Source: Prevotella sp.
Lineage (GTDB): Bacteria > Bacteroidota > Bacteroidia > Bacteroidales > Bacteroidaceae
Length of the DNA stretch: 55,790 nt
Reading direction: 5' to 3'
Assembly: GCA_022511045.1 (NCBI GenBank)
Contig: JAFLSF010000002.1
Coordinates: 17,930-73,719, forward strand
Shown in pieces: positions 33,785-42,980 of this stretch. Numbering within the stretch: the first letter of the stretch is position 1; each line of letters opens with the position of its first letter. The notes beneath the pieces are model-generated. The model was not told where the DNA came from. It was given only the letters and a program-made list of their open reading frames with translations, and did not search any database. The position numbers were made by a program, and so were the translations under genes.

Positions 33785-35593
33785 ATGAAGCATCAATTAA
33801 GGAGTGCGGTATGCACGGAAGGACGCAGAATGGCTGGAGCAAGAGCACTCTGGGTAGCCACAGGTATGAAACGTGAGCAGTTCGGAAAACCGATTATTGC
33901 TGTTGTTAATTCATTCACTCAGTTCGTTCCAGGCCACACTCACTTGCATGAGATAGGTCAGACGGTTCGCGAAGAGATAGAGAAGATGGGCTGTTATGCA
34001 GCTGAATTTAATACAATAGCTATTGACGACGGTATTGCAATGGGACACGACGGCATGTTATATTCGCTTCCGTCGCGTGACATCATTGCTGACTCTGTGG
34101 AATACATGGTAAGTGCCCACAAGGCTGATGCGATGATATGTATCTCCAACTGCGACAAGGTAACTCCAGGTATGCTGATGGCTTCTATGCGTCTGAACAT
34201 TCCAACTGTATTCTGTAGCGGCGGACCTATGGAGGCTGGACGTTGGCGCGGAGAGAATGCAGACTTGATTACCGCTATGGTGAAAGGAGCAGACCCTTCT
34301 GTTTCTGACGAAGAAATGCAACAAATAGAGGGGTGTGCCTGCCCAGGATGCGGCTCTTGCTCAGGCATGTTTACCGCTAACTCCATGAATTCGCTTACAG
34401 AAGCTATTGGTTTGTCGTTACCAGGTAACGGTACCATCTTAGCCACTCATACGAATCGTGTGGAGTTGTTCCGTAAGGCCGCTCGCCAGATAGTGAAGAA
34501 CGCGTTGGCTTACTACGAGGATGGTGACGAGAGTGTACTGCCTCGCAGCATTGCCACCCGAGAGGCTTTTCTCAATGCAATGACGCTTGACATTGCTATG
34601 GGTGGTTCTACCAACACAGTACTTCATCTGTTGGCAGTAGCACAGGAAGCTGGAGTCGACTTTACTATTAGTGATATTGATGCATTGAGCCGTAAGACTC
34701 CGTGTCTTTGCAAGTTAGCACCTAACACACAGCAGTATAGCGTGCAAGAGTGTAATCGTGCTGGCGGTATTTTAGGCATTATGAATGAGTTAAATAAGGG
34801 TGGGCTTCTTGATGGTACTTGTAAGCGTGTTGATGGGATGACGCTGGCAGAGGCTATGAAGAAATACGAAATCTCGGAGCAATCAATATACTTAGATAAC
34901 GCAACAACCAATATATATTTTTCGGCACCCGCCAATCGCTTCTCTACGAAAATGGGAAGCCAGAGCGAACTTTATCCTTCTCTTGACGCAGACCGTATCA
35001 ATGGTTGTATTCGTGATATGGAGCATGCCTACACTAAGGATGGCGGATTAGCTGTCCTCTTTGGAAACATTGCTCAAGATGGTTGTGTGGTCAAGACAGC
35101 TGGAGTAGACGAAGCTTTGTGGCATTTTGAGGGGCCTGCTGTGGTTTTTGACTCGCAGGAAGATGCTTGTGAGGGAATCCTTAGCGGCAAGGTAAAGAAA
35201 GGTGATTGCGTCGTCATCACGCATGAAGGGCCGAAAGGGGGACCAGGTATGCAGGAGATGCTTTATCCCACATCTTATATTAAGTCAATGCACATGGGCA
35301 AAGAGTGTGCTCTGATTACCGACGGGCGTTTCTCTGGTGGTACCAGTGGCCTAAGTATCGGACATATTTCGCCTGAGGCTGCTGCTGGTGGCAATATTGG
35401 TAAGATAAAAGACGGCGACATCATAGAGATAGATATTCCTAAGCGTACCATTAACGTTAAGCTGAGTGAAAAGGAACTGGCAGAGCGTCCGCAGCAGCCA
35501 TTGAAACGTCAGCGTGAAGTGTCTAAGGCTTTGCGTGCTTATGCTCAGAGTGTGGCTTCAGCTGATAAGGGTGGAGTAAGGGTTATTGACTAA
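33785..35593 (+). CDS. ilvD: Dihydroxy-acid dehydratase
   Basis: The start [13 protein letters not shown] gives 602 residues. Hallmarks include [13 protein letters not shown], the iron-sulfur Cys residues in [16 protein letters not shown] and [17 protein letters not shown], and [22 protein letters not shown] (split by length). It converts 2,3-dihydroxy acids to the 2-oxoacid precursors of valine, isoleucine and leucine. It is first in an operon with ilvB (13 nt later) and ilvN. The upstream track start is rejected because it overlaps the promoter. Confidence 0.97.
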   Translation: MKHQLRSAVCTEGRRMAGARALWVATGMKREQFGKPIIAVVNSFTQFVPGHTHLHEIGQTVREEIEKMGCYAAEFNTIAIDDGIAMGHDGMLYSLPSRDIIADSVEYMVSAHKADAMICISNCDKVTPGMLMASMRLNIPTVFCSGGPMEAGRWRGENADLITAMVKGADPSVSDEEMQQIEGCACPGCGSCSGMFTANSMNSLTEAIGLSLPGNGTILATHTNRVELFRKAARQIVKNALAYYEDGDESVLPRSIATREAFLNAMTLDIAMGGSTNTVLHLLAVAQEAGVDFTISDIDALSRKTPCLCKLAPNTQQYSVQECNRAGGILGIMNELNKGGLLDGTCKRVDGMTLAEAMKKYEISEQSIYLDNATTNIYFSAPANRFSTKMGSQSELYPSLDADRINGCIRDMEHAYTKDGGLAVLFGNIAQDGCVVKTAGVDEALWHFEGPAVVFDSQEDACEGILSGKVKKGDCVVITHEGPKGGPGMQEMLYPTSYIKSMHMGKECALITDGRFSGGTSGLSIGHISPEAAAGGNIGKIKDGDIIEIDIPKRTINVKLSEKELAERPQQPLKRQREVSKALRAYAQSVASADKGGVRVID

Positions 35594-35606
35594 ATATTAA
35601 GCAGAA

Positions 35607-37313
35607 ATGGGAGATAGGATTACAGGAGCGAAAGCACTGATGCGCGCATTACAGGCCGAGGGGGTGAAGACTATCTTCGGCTATCCGGGCGGCGCTATTA
35701 TGCCCGTCTATGATGCGTTGTATGATTATACGCAAGGTGAGCAAAAGTGTTTCGACCATATTTTGGTAAGACATGAGCAGGCTGCTACTCACGCTGCAGA
35801 GGGTTATGCCCGAGTTAGTGGAGAGGTTGGCGTGGCACTGGTGACCAGTGGCCCGGGCGCTACCAATACGTTGACGGGTGTTGCCGATGCGATGATGGAT
35901 TCGACGCCATTGGTCGTTATAGCTGGCCAAGTAGCGATTTCGTCTTTGGGAACGGATGCGTTTCAAGAGGTAGACTTAGTTGGTGTGGCGCAACCTATCT
36001 CTAAATGGTCATACCAGATACGCCATGCTGAGGATGTGGCGTGGGCTGTCAGTCAAGCCTTTTATATAGCTCGTAGTGGACGCCCAGGTCCTGTAGTGCT
36101 TGATTTTCCACGTAATGCACAAGTAGAGGAGATTGACTGGGTGCCTCGAAAAGTGGATTTTGTGCGTTCTTATGTTGCTTATCCTAAGTTGGATGAAGAC
36201 GCTGTGCGCCAAGCTGCAGAATTTATCAATAATGCTCAAAAACCTTTAGCGTTGGTAGGGCAAGGAGTTGAGTTAGGAAATGCGCAGAATGAACTAAAGG
36301 CTTTTCTTGAGAAAGGTGATATTCCTGCTGGTCGTACAATGCTGGGACTCTCTGCATTGCCTTCTGATCATCCGCTGAATGTTGGAATGTTAGGTATGCA
36401 TGGTAACTATGCGGTCAATTTGAAAGAGCAGGAGTGTGATGTGCTTATTGCCATCGGCATGCGATTTAGCGACCGTGTGACGGGTAATCTGAAAACCTAT
36501 GCCAAGCAGGCAAAGATTATCCATTTGGATATTGACCGCAGTGAAATAGACAAGAATGTAAAGACAGATGTGGCAGTAGTGGCTGATTGTAAGGAATCAT
36601 TGCCTGCCATTATGGCTTTACTGAACGAGAATAATAGCCATAAGGAATGGCGTGAATCGTTTAAGGAACTGGAGCGTAGGGAACTGGAGAAAGTGATTGA
36701 ACCTGCCATTCACCCTGTTGCAGGTCCCTTGCTGATGGGAGAAGTGGTTCATCAAGTAGCTGAGTTGGCACCGAGAGGTACAGTACTTGTGACCGATGTT
36801 GGTCAAAATCAGTTGTTTGCGACTCGTTACTTTAAATATCCCGAGAAACGGAGTCTTTGTACCAGTGGTGGTCTTGGAACAATGGGCTATGGGCTTCCTG
36901 CTGCTATTGGTGCTACTTTTGCCACCGAGCGTACCGTCTGTTGTTTTATGGGAGATGGTGGTTTTCAGATGTGTATTGAGGAACTTGGAACCATTATGGA
37001 ACAGCAATCGCCCGTTAAGATGATTTTGCTAAATAACAACTATCTGGGTAATGTCCGTCAGTGGCAGGATATGTTCTGGAAGCGTCGCAAGTCGTTCACG
37101 AAGATGATGAATCCTTGTTATGAACTAATTGCCAAAGGTTATGGAATTCCTTATGCTGCCGTGACAGACCGCAGGGACTTGGCTACGGCTGTGGAAAAAA
37201 TGCTTACGACCTCTGGACCTTATATTCTTGAATGTGCTATCAAGGAAAACGACGACGTACTACCTATGACTCCCCCGGGAATGAGTGTCAATGAAATGAT
37301 GCTGGAAATCTGA
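35607..37313 (+). CDS. ilvB: Acetolactate synthase large subunit
   Basis: The 568-residue TPP enzyme has the three expected domains. FGYPGGAIMPVYDAL and the catalytic Glu in VRHEQAATHAAEGYAR are near the N terminus, and VALVTSGPGATN follows. The TPP motif GDGGFQMCIEELGT leads to LLNNNYLGNVRQWQ. It condenses two pyruvates, or pyruvate and 2-oxobutyrate. It lies between ilvD and ilvN. Confidence 0.97.
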   Translation: MGDRITGAKALMRALQAEGVKTIFGYPGGAIMPVYDALYDYTQGEQKCFDHILVRHEQAATHAAEGYARVSGEVGVALVTSGPGATNTLTGVADAMMDSTPLVVIAGQVAISSLGTDAFQEVDLVGVAQPISKWSYQIRHAEDVAWAVSQAFYIARSGRPGPVVLDFPRNAQVEEIDWVPRKVDFVRSYVAYPKLDEDAVRQAAEFINNAQKPLALVGQGVELGNAQNELKAFLEKGDIPAGRTMLGLSALPSDHPLNVGMLGMHGNYAVNLKEQECDVLIAIGMRFSDRVTGNLKTYAKQAKIIHLDIDRSEIDKNVKTDVAVVADCKESLPAIMALLNENNSHKEWRESFKELERRELEKVIEPAIHPVAGPLLMGEVVHQVAELAPRGTVLVTDVGQNQLFATRYFKYPEKRSLCTSGGLGTMGYGLPAAIGATFATERTVCCFMGDGGFQMCIEELGTIMEQQSPVKMILLNNNYLGNVRQWQDMFWKRRKSFTKMMNPCYELIAKGYGIPYAAVTDRRDLATAVEKMLTTSGPYILECAIKENDDVLPMTPPGMSVNEMMLEI

Positions 37314-37324
37314 TAAAAGAAGAA

Positions 37325-37876
37325 ATGGAAACAATGGAAGACAAAAAACTATATACCCTGTTAGTGTATTCTGAGAACATTGCTGGTATTCTGAACCAGA
37401 TTACTGCTGTGTTTACCCGCCGTCAGGTTAATATTGAGAGTCTAAATGTGTCGGCATCCAGCATTGAGGGTGTTCATAAATACACCATTACAGCTTGGAG
37501 CAATGAAGACCAGATAGAGAAGATTACGCGCCAGATAGAGAAGAAGATAGATGTTGTTAAGGCCAATTATTTCACTGATGACCAATTGTTTATTCGTGAG
37601 ACAGGACTATACAAGCTATCGACGGATGCGGTGTTGCAGAATTCACAGATTTCACGGACTATCCGCCATCATGATGCTAAGATTACTGAAGTAAATCCCA
37701 CGTACGTAATTGTAATAAAGAGTGGGCGTACGGAAGATATTGTTTCGCTTTATTATGCACTTAATGATTTTGGTTGTGTATTACAATACACCCGCAGTGG
37801 GCGTATTGCAGTTACCCGTGATACACAGGAACAAGTCAGTGAGTTTTTAGAAATGAGAGAAGAGCAGCATGGATAA
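37325..37876 (+). CDS. ilvN: Acetolactate synthase regulatory (small) subunit
   Basis: The 183-residue protein begins with an ACT domain (YTLLVYSENIAGILNQITAVFTRRQVNIESL, in parts) and has the typical C-terminal domain with IVSLYYALNDFG. It confers feedback inhibition by valine. An inner start (MEDKKL) is possible, and METMEDK and MEDK differ by only three codons. It overlaps the following thioesterase gene by 8 nt. Confidence 0.93.
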   Translation: METMEDKKLYTLLVYSENIAGILNQITAVFTRRQVNIESLNVSASSIEGVHKYTITAWSNEDQIEKITRQIEKKIDVVKANYFTDDQLFIRETGLYKLSTDAVLQNSQISRTIRHHDAKITEVNPTYVIVIKSGRTEDIVSLYYALNDFGCVLQYTRSGRIAVTRDTQEQVSEFLEMREEQHG

Positions 37877-38621
37877 AGTAGGTTGTTACGAATTTTTAGC
37901 AGAGCCATTTCATTGCGATTTCTCTGGCCACTTGTTTATGGGCCATTTGGGTAATCATTTACTTAATGCTGCTGATTTTCATTCGTCAGCACGTGGCTTT
38001 GGCATGAAATACCTGATGGGTATCAATCGCTCATGGGTACTTTCGCGACTGGCTATAGAGATGACAGAGATGCCCAGTCAATATACCAAGTTTAGCGTTG
38101 AGACATGGGTTGAAAGTGCTATGCGCTATTTCACCTCGCGAAACTTTGCGGTTATAGGCCAAACAGATGGGCAACAGCCAAAAGTATATGGTTATGGTCG
38201 AAGCATTTGGGCTATGATAGATACCGAGACTAGACAACCCACTGATATTTATGATATTGATAATGGGGCTATTGAACATTGGATTGTTAAAGACAAGGAG
38301 TGCCCGATAGACAAAGGAGGCCGTGTAAAGATGGGTAGCGATGCAACGCTGGTGCGTACTATTGATACCTATTATAATGATGTGGACATTAACGGACACA
38401 TCAACAGCGTGAAGTATATTGAACACGTGCTTGACCTATGGCCATTGGACTGGTACTGTGAGCACCAGATACGTCGTTTTGAAATAGCATACGTTGCAGA
38501 GGCTCATGCTGGTGATAGTCTGTTGTTCTATCGCGAGCAGGTTGGTGATGACGAGTATTGTGTACGTATTGTCCGTTCGGATGGTACGGAATGTTGTCGC
38601 AGTAAGGTTGCTTTCAGATAA
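37869..38621 (+). CDS. Acyl-ACP thioesterase
   Basis: The 250-residue protein has two hot-dog domains of the FatA/FatB type seen in Bacteroidetes. A first fold has GFGMKYLMGINRSWVLSRL and the second contains YYNDVDINGHINSVKYIEHVLD with the conserved N and H of the active site. It releases fatty acids from acyl carrier protein. It overlaps ilvN by 8 nt; linking branched-chain amino-acid synthesis with acyl chain release is a known neighbourhood in this phylum. Confidence 0.88.
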   Translation: MDKVGCYEFLAEPFHCDFSGHLFMGHLGNHLLNAADFHSSARGFGMKYLMGINRSWVLSRLAIEMTEMPSQYTKFSVETWVESAMRYFTSRNFAVIGQTDGQQPKVYGYGRSIWAMIDTETRQPTDIYDIDNGAIEHWIVKDKECPIDKGGRVKMGSDATLVRTIDTYYNDVDINGHINSVKYIEHVLDLWPLDWYCEHQIRRFEIAYVAEAHAGDSLLFYREQVGDDEYCVRIVRSDGTECCRSKVAFR

Positions 38622-38637
38622 ACATATCCTAATAATT

Positions 38638-39300
38638 ATGGAGAGACAATTCTTTGAGCGTTGTATGCAGCAATATGACGAACAGATAGAAGCGATTCGT
38701 CAGGCAGCATATGCATTGCATCAAAGCGTCAATCAAACCTATGGACCAGCGTTACCCTACGGTTATCATCTTGATATGGTGGTTCAGGGTATTCGCTGTT
38801 TTGGACACTTGGTGTGTGTAGCAGAGGAGGATGTGTTGCCTCTATTTTTTGGGGGATATTACCACGATAGCATAGAGGATGCCCGCTTGACCTATAATGA
38901 TGTAATGGAGACGGCTCGCCAGTGGCTAACTGAAGAACAGGCAGTGGTGGCAACAGAAATCGTATATGCGTTGACCAATGATAAGGGACGCAGTCGAGCA
39001 GAAAGGGCTGGTGAGTCTTATTACAACGGAATCCGTGAGACTCCCTTTGCGCCTTTCGTCAAGTTGTGCGATAGGCTGGCCAATATTACGTTTAGTTGTA
39101 CAGGAGACGACACAAAGAGCCGTTATATGAAACGAGTATACAAGCAGGAGATGCCACATTTCCTTAAAGCTATCACTCCGAATAGCGAAGACCCGCGTTT
39201 CTTGGTTCCTCAAGAAGTGGTAATTCAGTTAGCTGAGTGTCTCATTGATGAAATGGAACGTGAGGAACAAAGCCAGTCATCATGGTGGTTTGAGTACTGA
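38638..39300 (+). CDS. HD-domain phosphohydrolase-like protein
   Basis: The start MERQFFERCMQQYDEQ gives 220 residues; the longer track ORF reads back through the thioesterase gene. The HD pair lies in FGGYYHDSIEDARLTY (residues about 80-95). An upstream YGYHLDMV supplies a first His and CDRLANITFS a later Asp, as in HD enzymes that act on (deoxy)nucleotides or alarmones. It follows the thioesterase gene by 16 nt. The substrate is unknown; a small alarmone or guanosine-phosphate hydrolase is one option. Confidence 0.75.
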   Translation: MERQFFERCMQQYDEQIEAIRQAAYALHQSVNQTYGPALPYGYHLDMVVQGIRCFGHLVCVAEEDVLPLFFGGYYHDSIEDARLTYNDVMETARQWLTEEQAVVATEIVYALTNDKGRSRAERAGESYYNGIRETPFAPFVKLCDRLANITFSCTGDDTKSRYMKRVYKQEMPHFLKAITPNSEDPRFLVPQEVVIQLAECLIDEMEREEQSQSSWWFEY

Positions 39301-39357
39301 TAAAACAAGGAAGAAGATCTCTATATTTTGGGAAATTTAATATAAAAGATTGCAATT

Positions 39358-40173
39358 ATGGCGTTAGGTAAATGGATAGGGGGCGTATTGGGCTTTATGA
39401 GCGGCGGGCCTTTGGGAGCACTGGCTGGTATTGTATTGGGTGGTTTGTTTGATTCAGTATTGGATTCTGTCAATACGCCAGAGACGCAAGGTACATTCGA
39501 CGGACACAGCGGTTTTGGCTCACAGGCTTACGGGCAGCAAAACTACCAGCAGCGTACCTCGCAAGGACAGCGCAATAGTTTTCTTTTCTCAATGTTGGTA
39601 TTAGCATCCTATGTTATCAAGGCTGATGGTAAAGTGATGCACTCTGAAATGGAAACTGTACGCCAGATGTTGCGCCAGAACTTCGGTGAGAGTGCCTGCC
39701 AACAGGGCAATGAAATATTACGACGATTATTTGATGAGCAGAAGCGGGTAGGGGTCTCTGCCTTCCGCAATACCGTTGCTGAGTGCTGCCAGCAAATGGC
39801 CATGAATATGGATTATGCCCATCTGATGCAATTGCTTAATTTCCTTGTCATGATAGCTAAGGCCGATGGACGTGTTGACCCAGCTGAGGTGACGGCCATG
39901 AAGGAGTGCGCTCAATGGATGCGATTGTCGCCTAACGAGATAGACTCGTTGCTTGGTATGGGTAAAGATGACTTGGAGTCTGCCTATAAAGTGCTGGGAG
40001 TGTCACCTAACGCTACGGATGATGAACTAAAGAAGGCCTATCGTCGATTGGCCCTTGAACATCATCCAGACAAAGTTGCTGCTCTGGGTGAGGATATTCG
40101 TAAGGCTGCCGAAAAAAAGTTTCAAGAAATCAATGCCGCGAAGGATAGGATTTGGAAAGCTCGCGGACTATAG
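39358..40173 (+). CDS. TerB and J-domain co-chaperone (DjlA-like)
   Basis: The 271-residue protein has a Gly-rich hydrophobic N terminus ([22 protein letters not shown]) that may insert in a membrane. A TerB-like helical domain follows (from about 75, with ADGKVMHSE and ADGRVDPAE repeats). A C-terminal J domain contains the invariant HPD (LEHHPDKV). It should stimulate DnaK. It has a 57-nt gap to the HD gene and precedes queH by 18 nt. Confidence 0.9.
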   Translation: MALGKWIGGVLGFMSGGPLGALAGIVLGGLFDSVLDSVNTPETQGTFDGHSGFGSQAYGQQNYQQRTSQGQRNSFLFSMLVLASYVIKADGKVMHSEMETVRQMLRQNFGESACQQGNEILRRLFDEQKRVGVSAFRNTVAECCQQMAMNMDYAHLMQLLNFLVMIAKADGRVDPAEVTAMKECAQWMRLSPNEIDSLLGMGKDDLESAYKVLGVSPNATDDELKKAYRRLALEHHPDKVAALGEDIRKAAEKKFQEINAAKDRIWKARGL

Positions 40174-40191
40174 ATATAAAAGTAGATAGAG

Positions 40192-40788
40192 GTGAAAAGT
40201 CCTGCAATTGTTGTATCAGATGGTCTTCGTGAAGTATTGCTTCACGCGTGCTGTGCTCCGTGCTCTTCTGCTATTGTCGAGTGGTTGTTGGCACATGACA
40301 TAAAACCTGTTATTTTTTATTATAATCCCAATATCTTTCCACTTGAAGAGTATAACATACGCAAGGAGGAGAGTAAACGCCACGCTGAGCATTTAGGTAT
40401 TACGTGGATAGATGGCGACTATGCACACGAGGACTGGCTGCAAGGTGTTTGCGGACTGGAGAGAGAACCCGAACGGGGGCGCCGATGTGAGCGTTGTTTT
40501 ACATTACGCCTTACAAAAGCAGCGCTCAAAGCAAGGGAACTTGGCTTGCAGTTTTTTGCTACCACGCTGGCCTCGAGCCGATGGAAGAGTCTGGAACAGA
40601 TAGAACGGGCGGGCCGTCAGGCAGAAGTGCAAATTGGTGGTGTCACTTTTTGGGCGCAAAATTGGCGTAAGGGAGGACTGCAAGAGCGGCGTAATCAGTT
40701 GCTTCGTGAGTTTCGTTTTTATAATCAGCAATATTGCGGCTGCGAGTTCTCTTGTATTAAGGAAGGTACTCAGTTAGTGCATCAATAA
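40192..40788 (+). CDS. queH: Epoxyqueuosine reductase QueH
   Basis: The 198-residue protein matches QueH (former DUF208). It has an N-terminal HACCAPCSS (C20, C21, C24), the segment YYNPNIFPLEEY, RRCERCF in the middle and a C-terminal YCGCEFSC. These cysteines bind an iron-sulfur cluster and a second metal. It catalyses the last step of queuosine synthesis in tRNA. The start is GTG at 40192. Its 3' end overlaps coaBC on the other strand by 32 nt. Confidence 0.93.
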   Translation: MKSPAIVVSDGLREVLLHACCAPCSSAIVEWLLAHDIKPVIFYYNPNIFPLEEYNIRKEESKRHAEHLGITWIDGDYAHEDWLQGVCGLEREPERGRRCERCFTLRLTKAALKARELGLQFFATTLASSRWKSLEQIERAGRQAEVQIGGVTFWAQNWRKGGLQERRNQLLREFRFYNQQYCGCEFSCIKEGTQLVHQ

Positions 40789-41959
40789 TATCTGTTGCAA
40801 CTTCCTCTTTCTTTTTCTTAGGGTAATCATGTTGTCCATCGTTTGAGATGATGCTAATCTGATTTTCGTCTGATTGGAAACAAGTACCTTTGTTTTGTAG
40901 AGAGTTTAGCACAATAAAGTCAAGGTTCTTCTTCTCCAACTTTTTATGGGCGTTGGCTAACTCATCGTTGGTTTCAAGGGCAAAGCCTACTAATACTTGG
41001 CCTGCCTTTTTCTCTCGTCCGAGCGTAGCGGCAATATCGTGAGTGGGTTGTAAGCTAATAACGAGGTCGTCCTTTTCGCGCTTAATCTTATGCGGAGCTA
41101 CTTGCTTGGGGCGGAAGTCTGCGACGGCAGCACAAAGAATGGCGGCATGCATTTGAGGAAAGGCCTCAATGGCTGCTTGGTACATATCTTCGCAACTCTC
41201 AACATTGATACGATAAATGTTGGGAGAGCATTGCAGGCTGACGGGACCAGCAATAAGCGTTACTTCAGCCCCGCGACGAGCACATTCCTCGGCCAGCGCA
41301 AATCCCATTTTCCCGCTGGAGTAATTACCGATGAAGCGGATGGGGTCTATTCTTTCGTAAGTGGGACCTGCGGTAATAAGAATTTTTTTTGAAGCGAGGG
41401 ATAAGGGACAAGTGGTGCGAGAAAAGTAGTCGTTCAGATACTCGACAATCTTCTCTGGTTCCTCCATACGACCTTTCCCTTCGAGTCCAGAGGCGAGAAA
41501 TCCGCTCTGGGGCTCAATGATATGGTTTCCGAACGCTTTCAAACGCTCTATGTTCTGTTGAGTGGTAGGGTGTTGGTACATGTCCAAATCCATAGCGGGG
41601 GCAATGAAGATGGGTGCTTTCATGGACAGATAGGTCGTGACGAGCATATTGTCTGCTATCCCATGAGCCATTTTCCCTAACGTAGAAGCCGTGCAAGGAG
41701 CTATGAGCATAGCATCGGCCCACAAGCCCAGCTTGACGTGTGAATGCCACGTACCGTCGCGTTGTGCGAAGAACTCGCTGATGACTGGTTTTTGCGTTAG
41801 GGCGGAGAGCGTAATGGGCGTGATAAACTCCTTGCCAGCAGGAGTAATGACCACCTGAACCTCAGCGCCTGCCTTGATGAGTTCGCGAATAATGAGGCAC
41901 GATTTATAGGCGGCAATAGAGCCCGTGATACCTAAAACTATTTTCTTTCCTTTGAGCAT
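40757..41959 (-). CDS. coaBC: Phosphopantothenoylcysteine decarboxylase / phosphopantothenate-cysteine ligase
   Basis: The start MLKGKKIVLGITG gives 400 residues; the track start adds eight residues. The N-terminal flavodoxin-like CoaC half has GITGSIAAYK, the catalytic His in WHSHVKLGLWAD and the substrate loop PAMDLDMY. The CoaB half begins near 190 with ILITAGPTYERIDPIRFIGN and has AAVADFRP. It makes 4'-phosphopantetheine for coenzyme A. It follows the exonuclease and dnaN genes on the same strand. Array D lies between it and the exonuclease gene, and no promoter was seen in that gap. Confidence 0.95.
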   Translation of the reverse strand: MLKGKKIVLGITGSIAAYKSCLIIRELIKAGAEVQVVITPAGKEFITPITLSALTQKPVISEFFAQRDGTWHSHVKLGLWADAMLIAPCTASTLGKMAHGIADNMLVTTYLSMKAPIFIAPAMDLDMYQHPTTQQNIERLKAFGNHIIEPQSGFLASGLEGKGRMEEPEKIVEYLNDYFSRTTCPLSLASKKILITAGPTYERIDPIRFIGNYSSGKMGFALAEECARRGAEVTLIAGPVSLQCSPNIYRINVESCEDMYQAAIEAFPQMHAAILCAAVADFRPKQVAPHKIKREKDDLVISLQPTHDIAATLGREKKAGQVLVGFALETNDELANAHKKLEKKNLDFIVLNSLQNKGTCFQSDENQISIISNDGQHDYPKKKKEEVATDIIDALTEYLP

Positions 41960-42012
41960 GCTTCTTTTTGTTCTTTGTGGCAACTGATATGGGTATGGGT
42001 CTTGCTCTTGAT

Positions 42013-42114
42013 GAGGATAGGCCTCACGGTTGACGTGTGTAGGCCTCGTGGCTTGTGAGAATAGTCCTCGTCAGTCGTGCGGATAGTCCTCACTATATGT
42101 GCCTCTATGAGAGG
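42013..42114. repeat. 22-bp-period dyad array D
   Basis: Cores at exact 22-nt steps: GAGGA-TAG-GCCTC at 42013, GTGTG-TAG-GCCTC at 42035, GAGAA-TAG-TCCTC at 42057 and GCGGA-TAG-TCCTC at 42079. One nucleotide off register is the perfect dyad CCTCT-ATG-AGAGG at 42102. The array lies between the exonuclease stop and the coaBC start inside a co-directional cluster, so it is probably transcribed from the dnaN promoter. Confidence 0.8.
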
Positions 42115-42135
42115 TTGACAAATAGGGAACTTGAC

Positions 42136-42963
42136 CTACTTTTTCGTCTCGCGGAGACGGATGCGGGTCAATACTTGCTTGGTATTGTAGGTAAAGTCTC
42201 CCGCGAGAATCCAACTATAATAGCCTGGGTCGAAACGAAGTACTTCGGCAACGGGAATCCCTTTGTGCTTACCGAAATTGAAGACTTCTGTGCGTACGCC
42301 TTTCACGTCGGCCCAGACGATGCGGCCTGCGAAGTCTACGTTGTCGTTGGTCTTCGAGAAGTCTGCCAGCACTTGCATGTCGTTGGCCAACACGCGGCCT
42401 GTCGGGTCTTCGCCCAAAGAGCGCTGATGTTCTTCCGTGTAACAATCAAGTTCGCCCATGAGTACGCGATAGGTGGCCTCAGTGTCTTGGTCGGCCCTGT
42501 GCGCCTCAAAATCGTCTTCCATCCTTCTTCCACAATAGAACTTATAGGCTGCGGCCAAGTTTCGACGCTCCATCTTGTGAAAGATAGTCTGTACGTCAAT
42601 GAGGCGACACTTGGAGAAGTCGAAGTCTATGCCTGCGCGCAGGAATTCCTCAGCCAGCAACGGAACGTCGAAGTGGTTGGAGTTGAAGCCCGCAATATCG
42701 CTGCCCGTGAAAACTTCACAGAGTTTGGCAGACACTTCCTTAAAGGTTGGTTTGTCCTTAACGTCTTCGTTGCTGATGCCCGTCAGCTGTACTACTAAGT
42801 CTGGAATGGGCTTTTCCGGATTGACGAGTTCATTGCCGCGCACCTCTTGCCCGTCTGGGAATACCTTAATGTAAGATATTTGGATGATGCGGTCCTTAAC
42901 TAAGTCAAGGCCCGTTGTCTCCAAATCAAAAATGACGAGGGGCTTTTGTAAGTTCAGTTTCAT
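42136..42963 (-). CDS. DnaQ-like 3'-5' exonuclease
   Basis: The 275-residue protein has the DEDDh exonuclease motifs: FDLETTGL (Exo I, about 12-19), GFNSNHFDVPLL (Exo II) and HRADQDTEAT (Exo III with the catalytic His). A C-terminal extension with FNFGKHKGIPV and DPGYYSWIL resembles a small domain often attached to these enzymes in Bacteroidetes. It may support replication proofreading or repair. Its start lies 17 nt after the dnaN stop. Confidence 0.92.
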   Translation of the reverse strand: MKLNLQKPLVIFDLETTGLDLVKDRIIQISYIKVFPDGQEVRGNELVNPEKPIPDLVVQLTGISNEDVKDKPTFKEVSAKLCEVFTGSDIAGFNSNHFDVPLLAEEFLRAGIDFDFSKCRLIDVQTIFHKMERRNLAAAYKFYCGRRMEDDFEAHRADQDTEATYRVLMGELDCYTEEHQRSLGEDPTGRVLANDMQVLADFSKTNDNVDFAGRIVWADVKGVRTEVFNFGKHKGIPVAEVLRFDPGYYSWILAGDFTYNTKQVLTRIRLRETKK

Positions 42964-42980
42964 CCTTGCCTCTCACTTCA

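Noticed and set aside
42055-42798. 247-residue plus-strand ORF
   Set aside because: It is antisense to the exonuclease gene, whose DEDDh motifs and operon context are clear.
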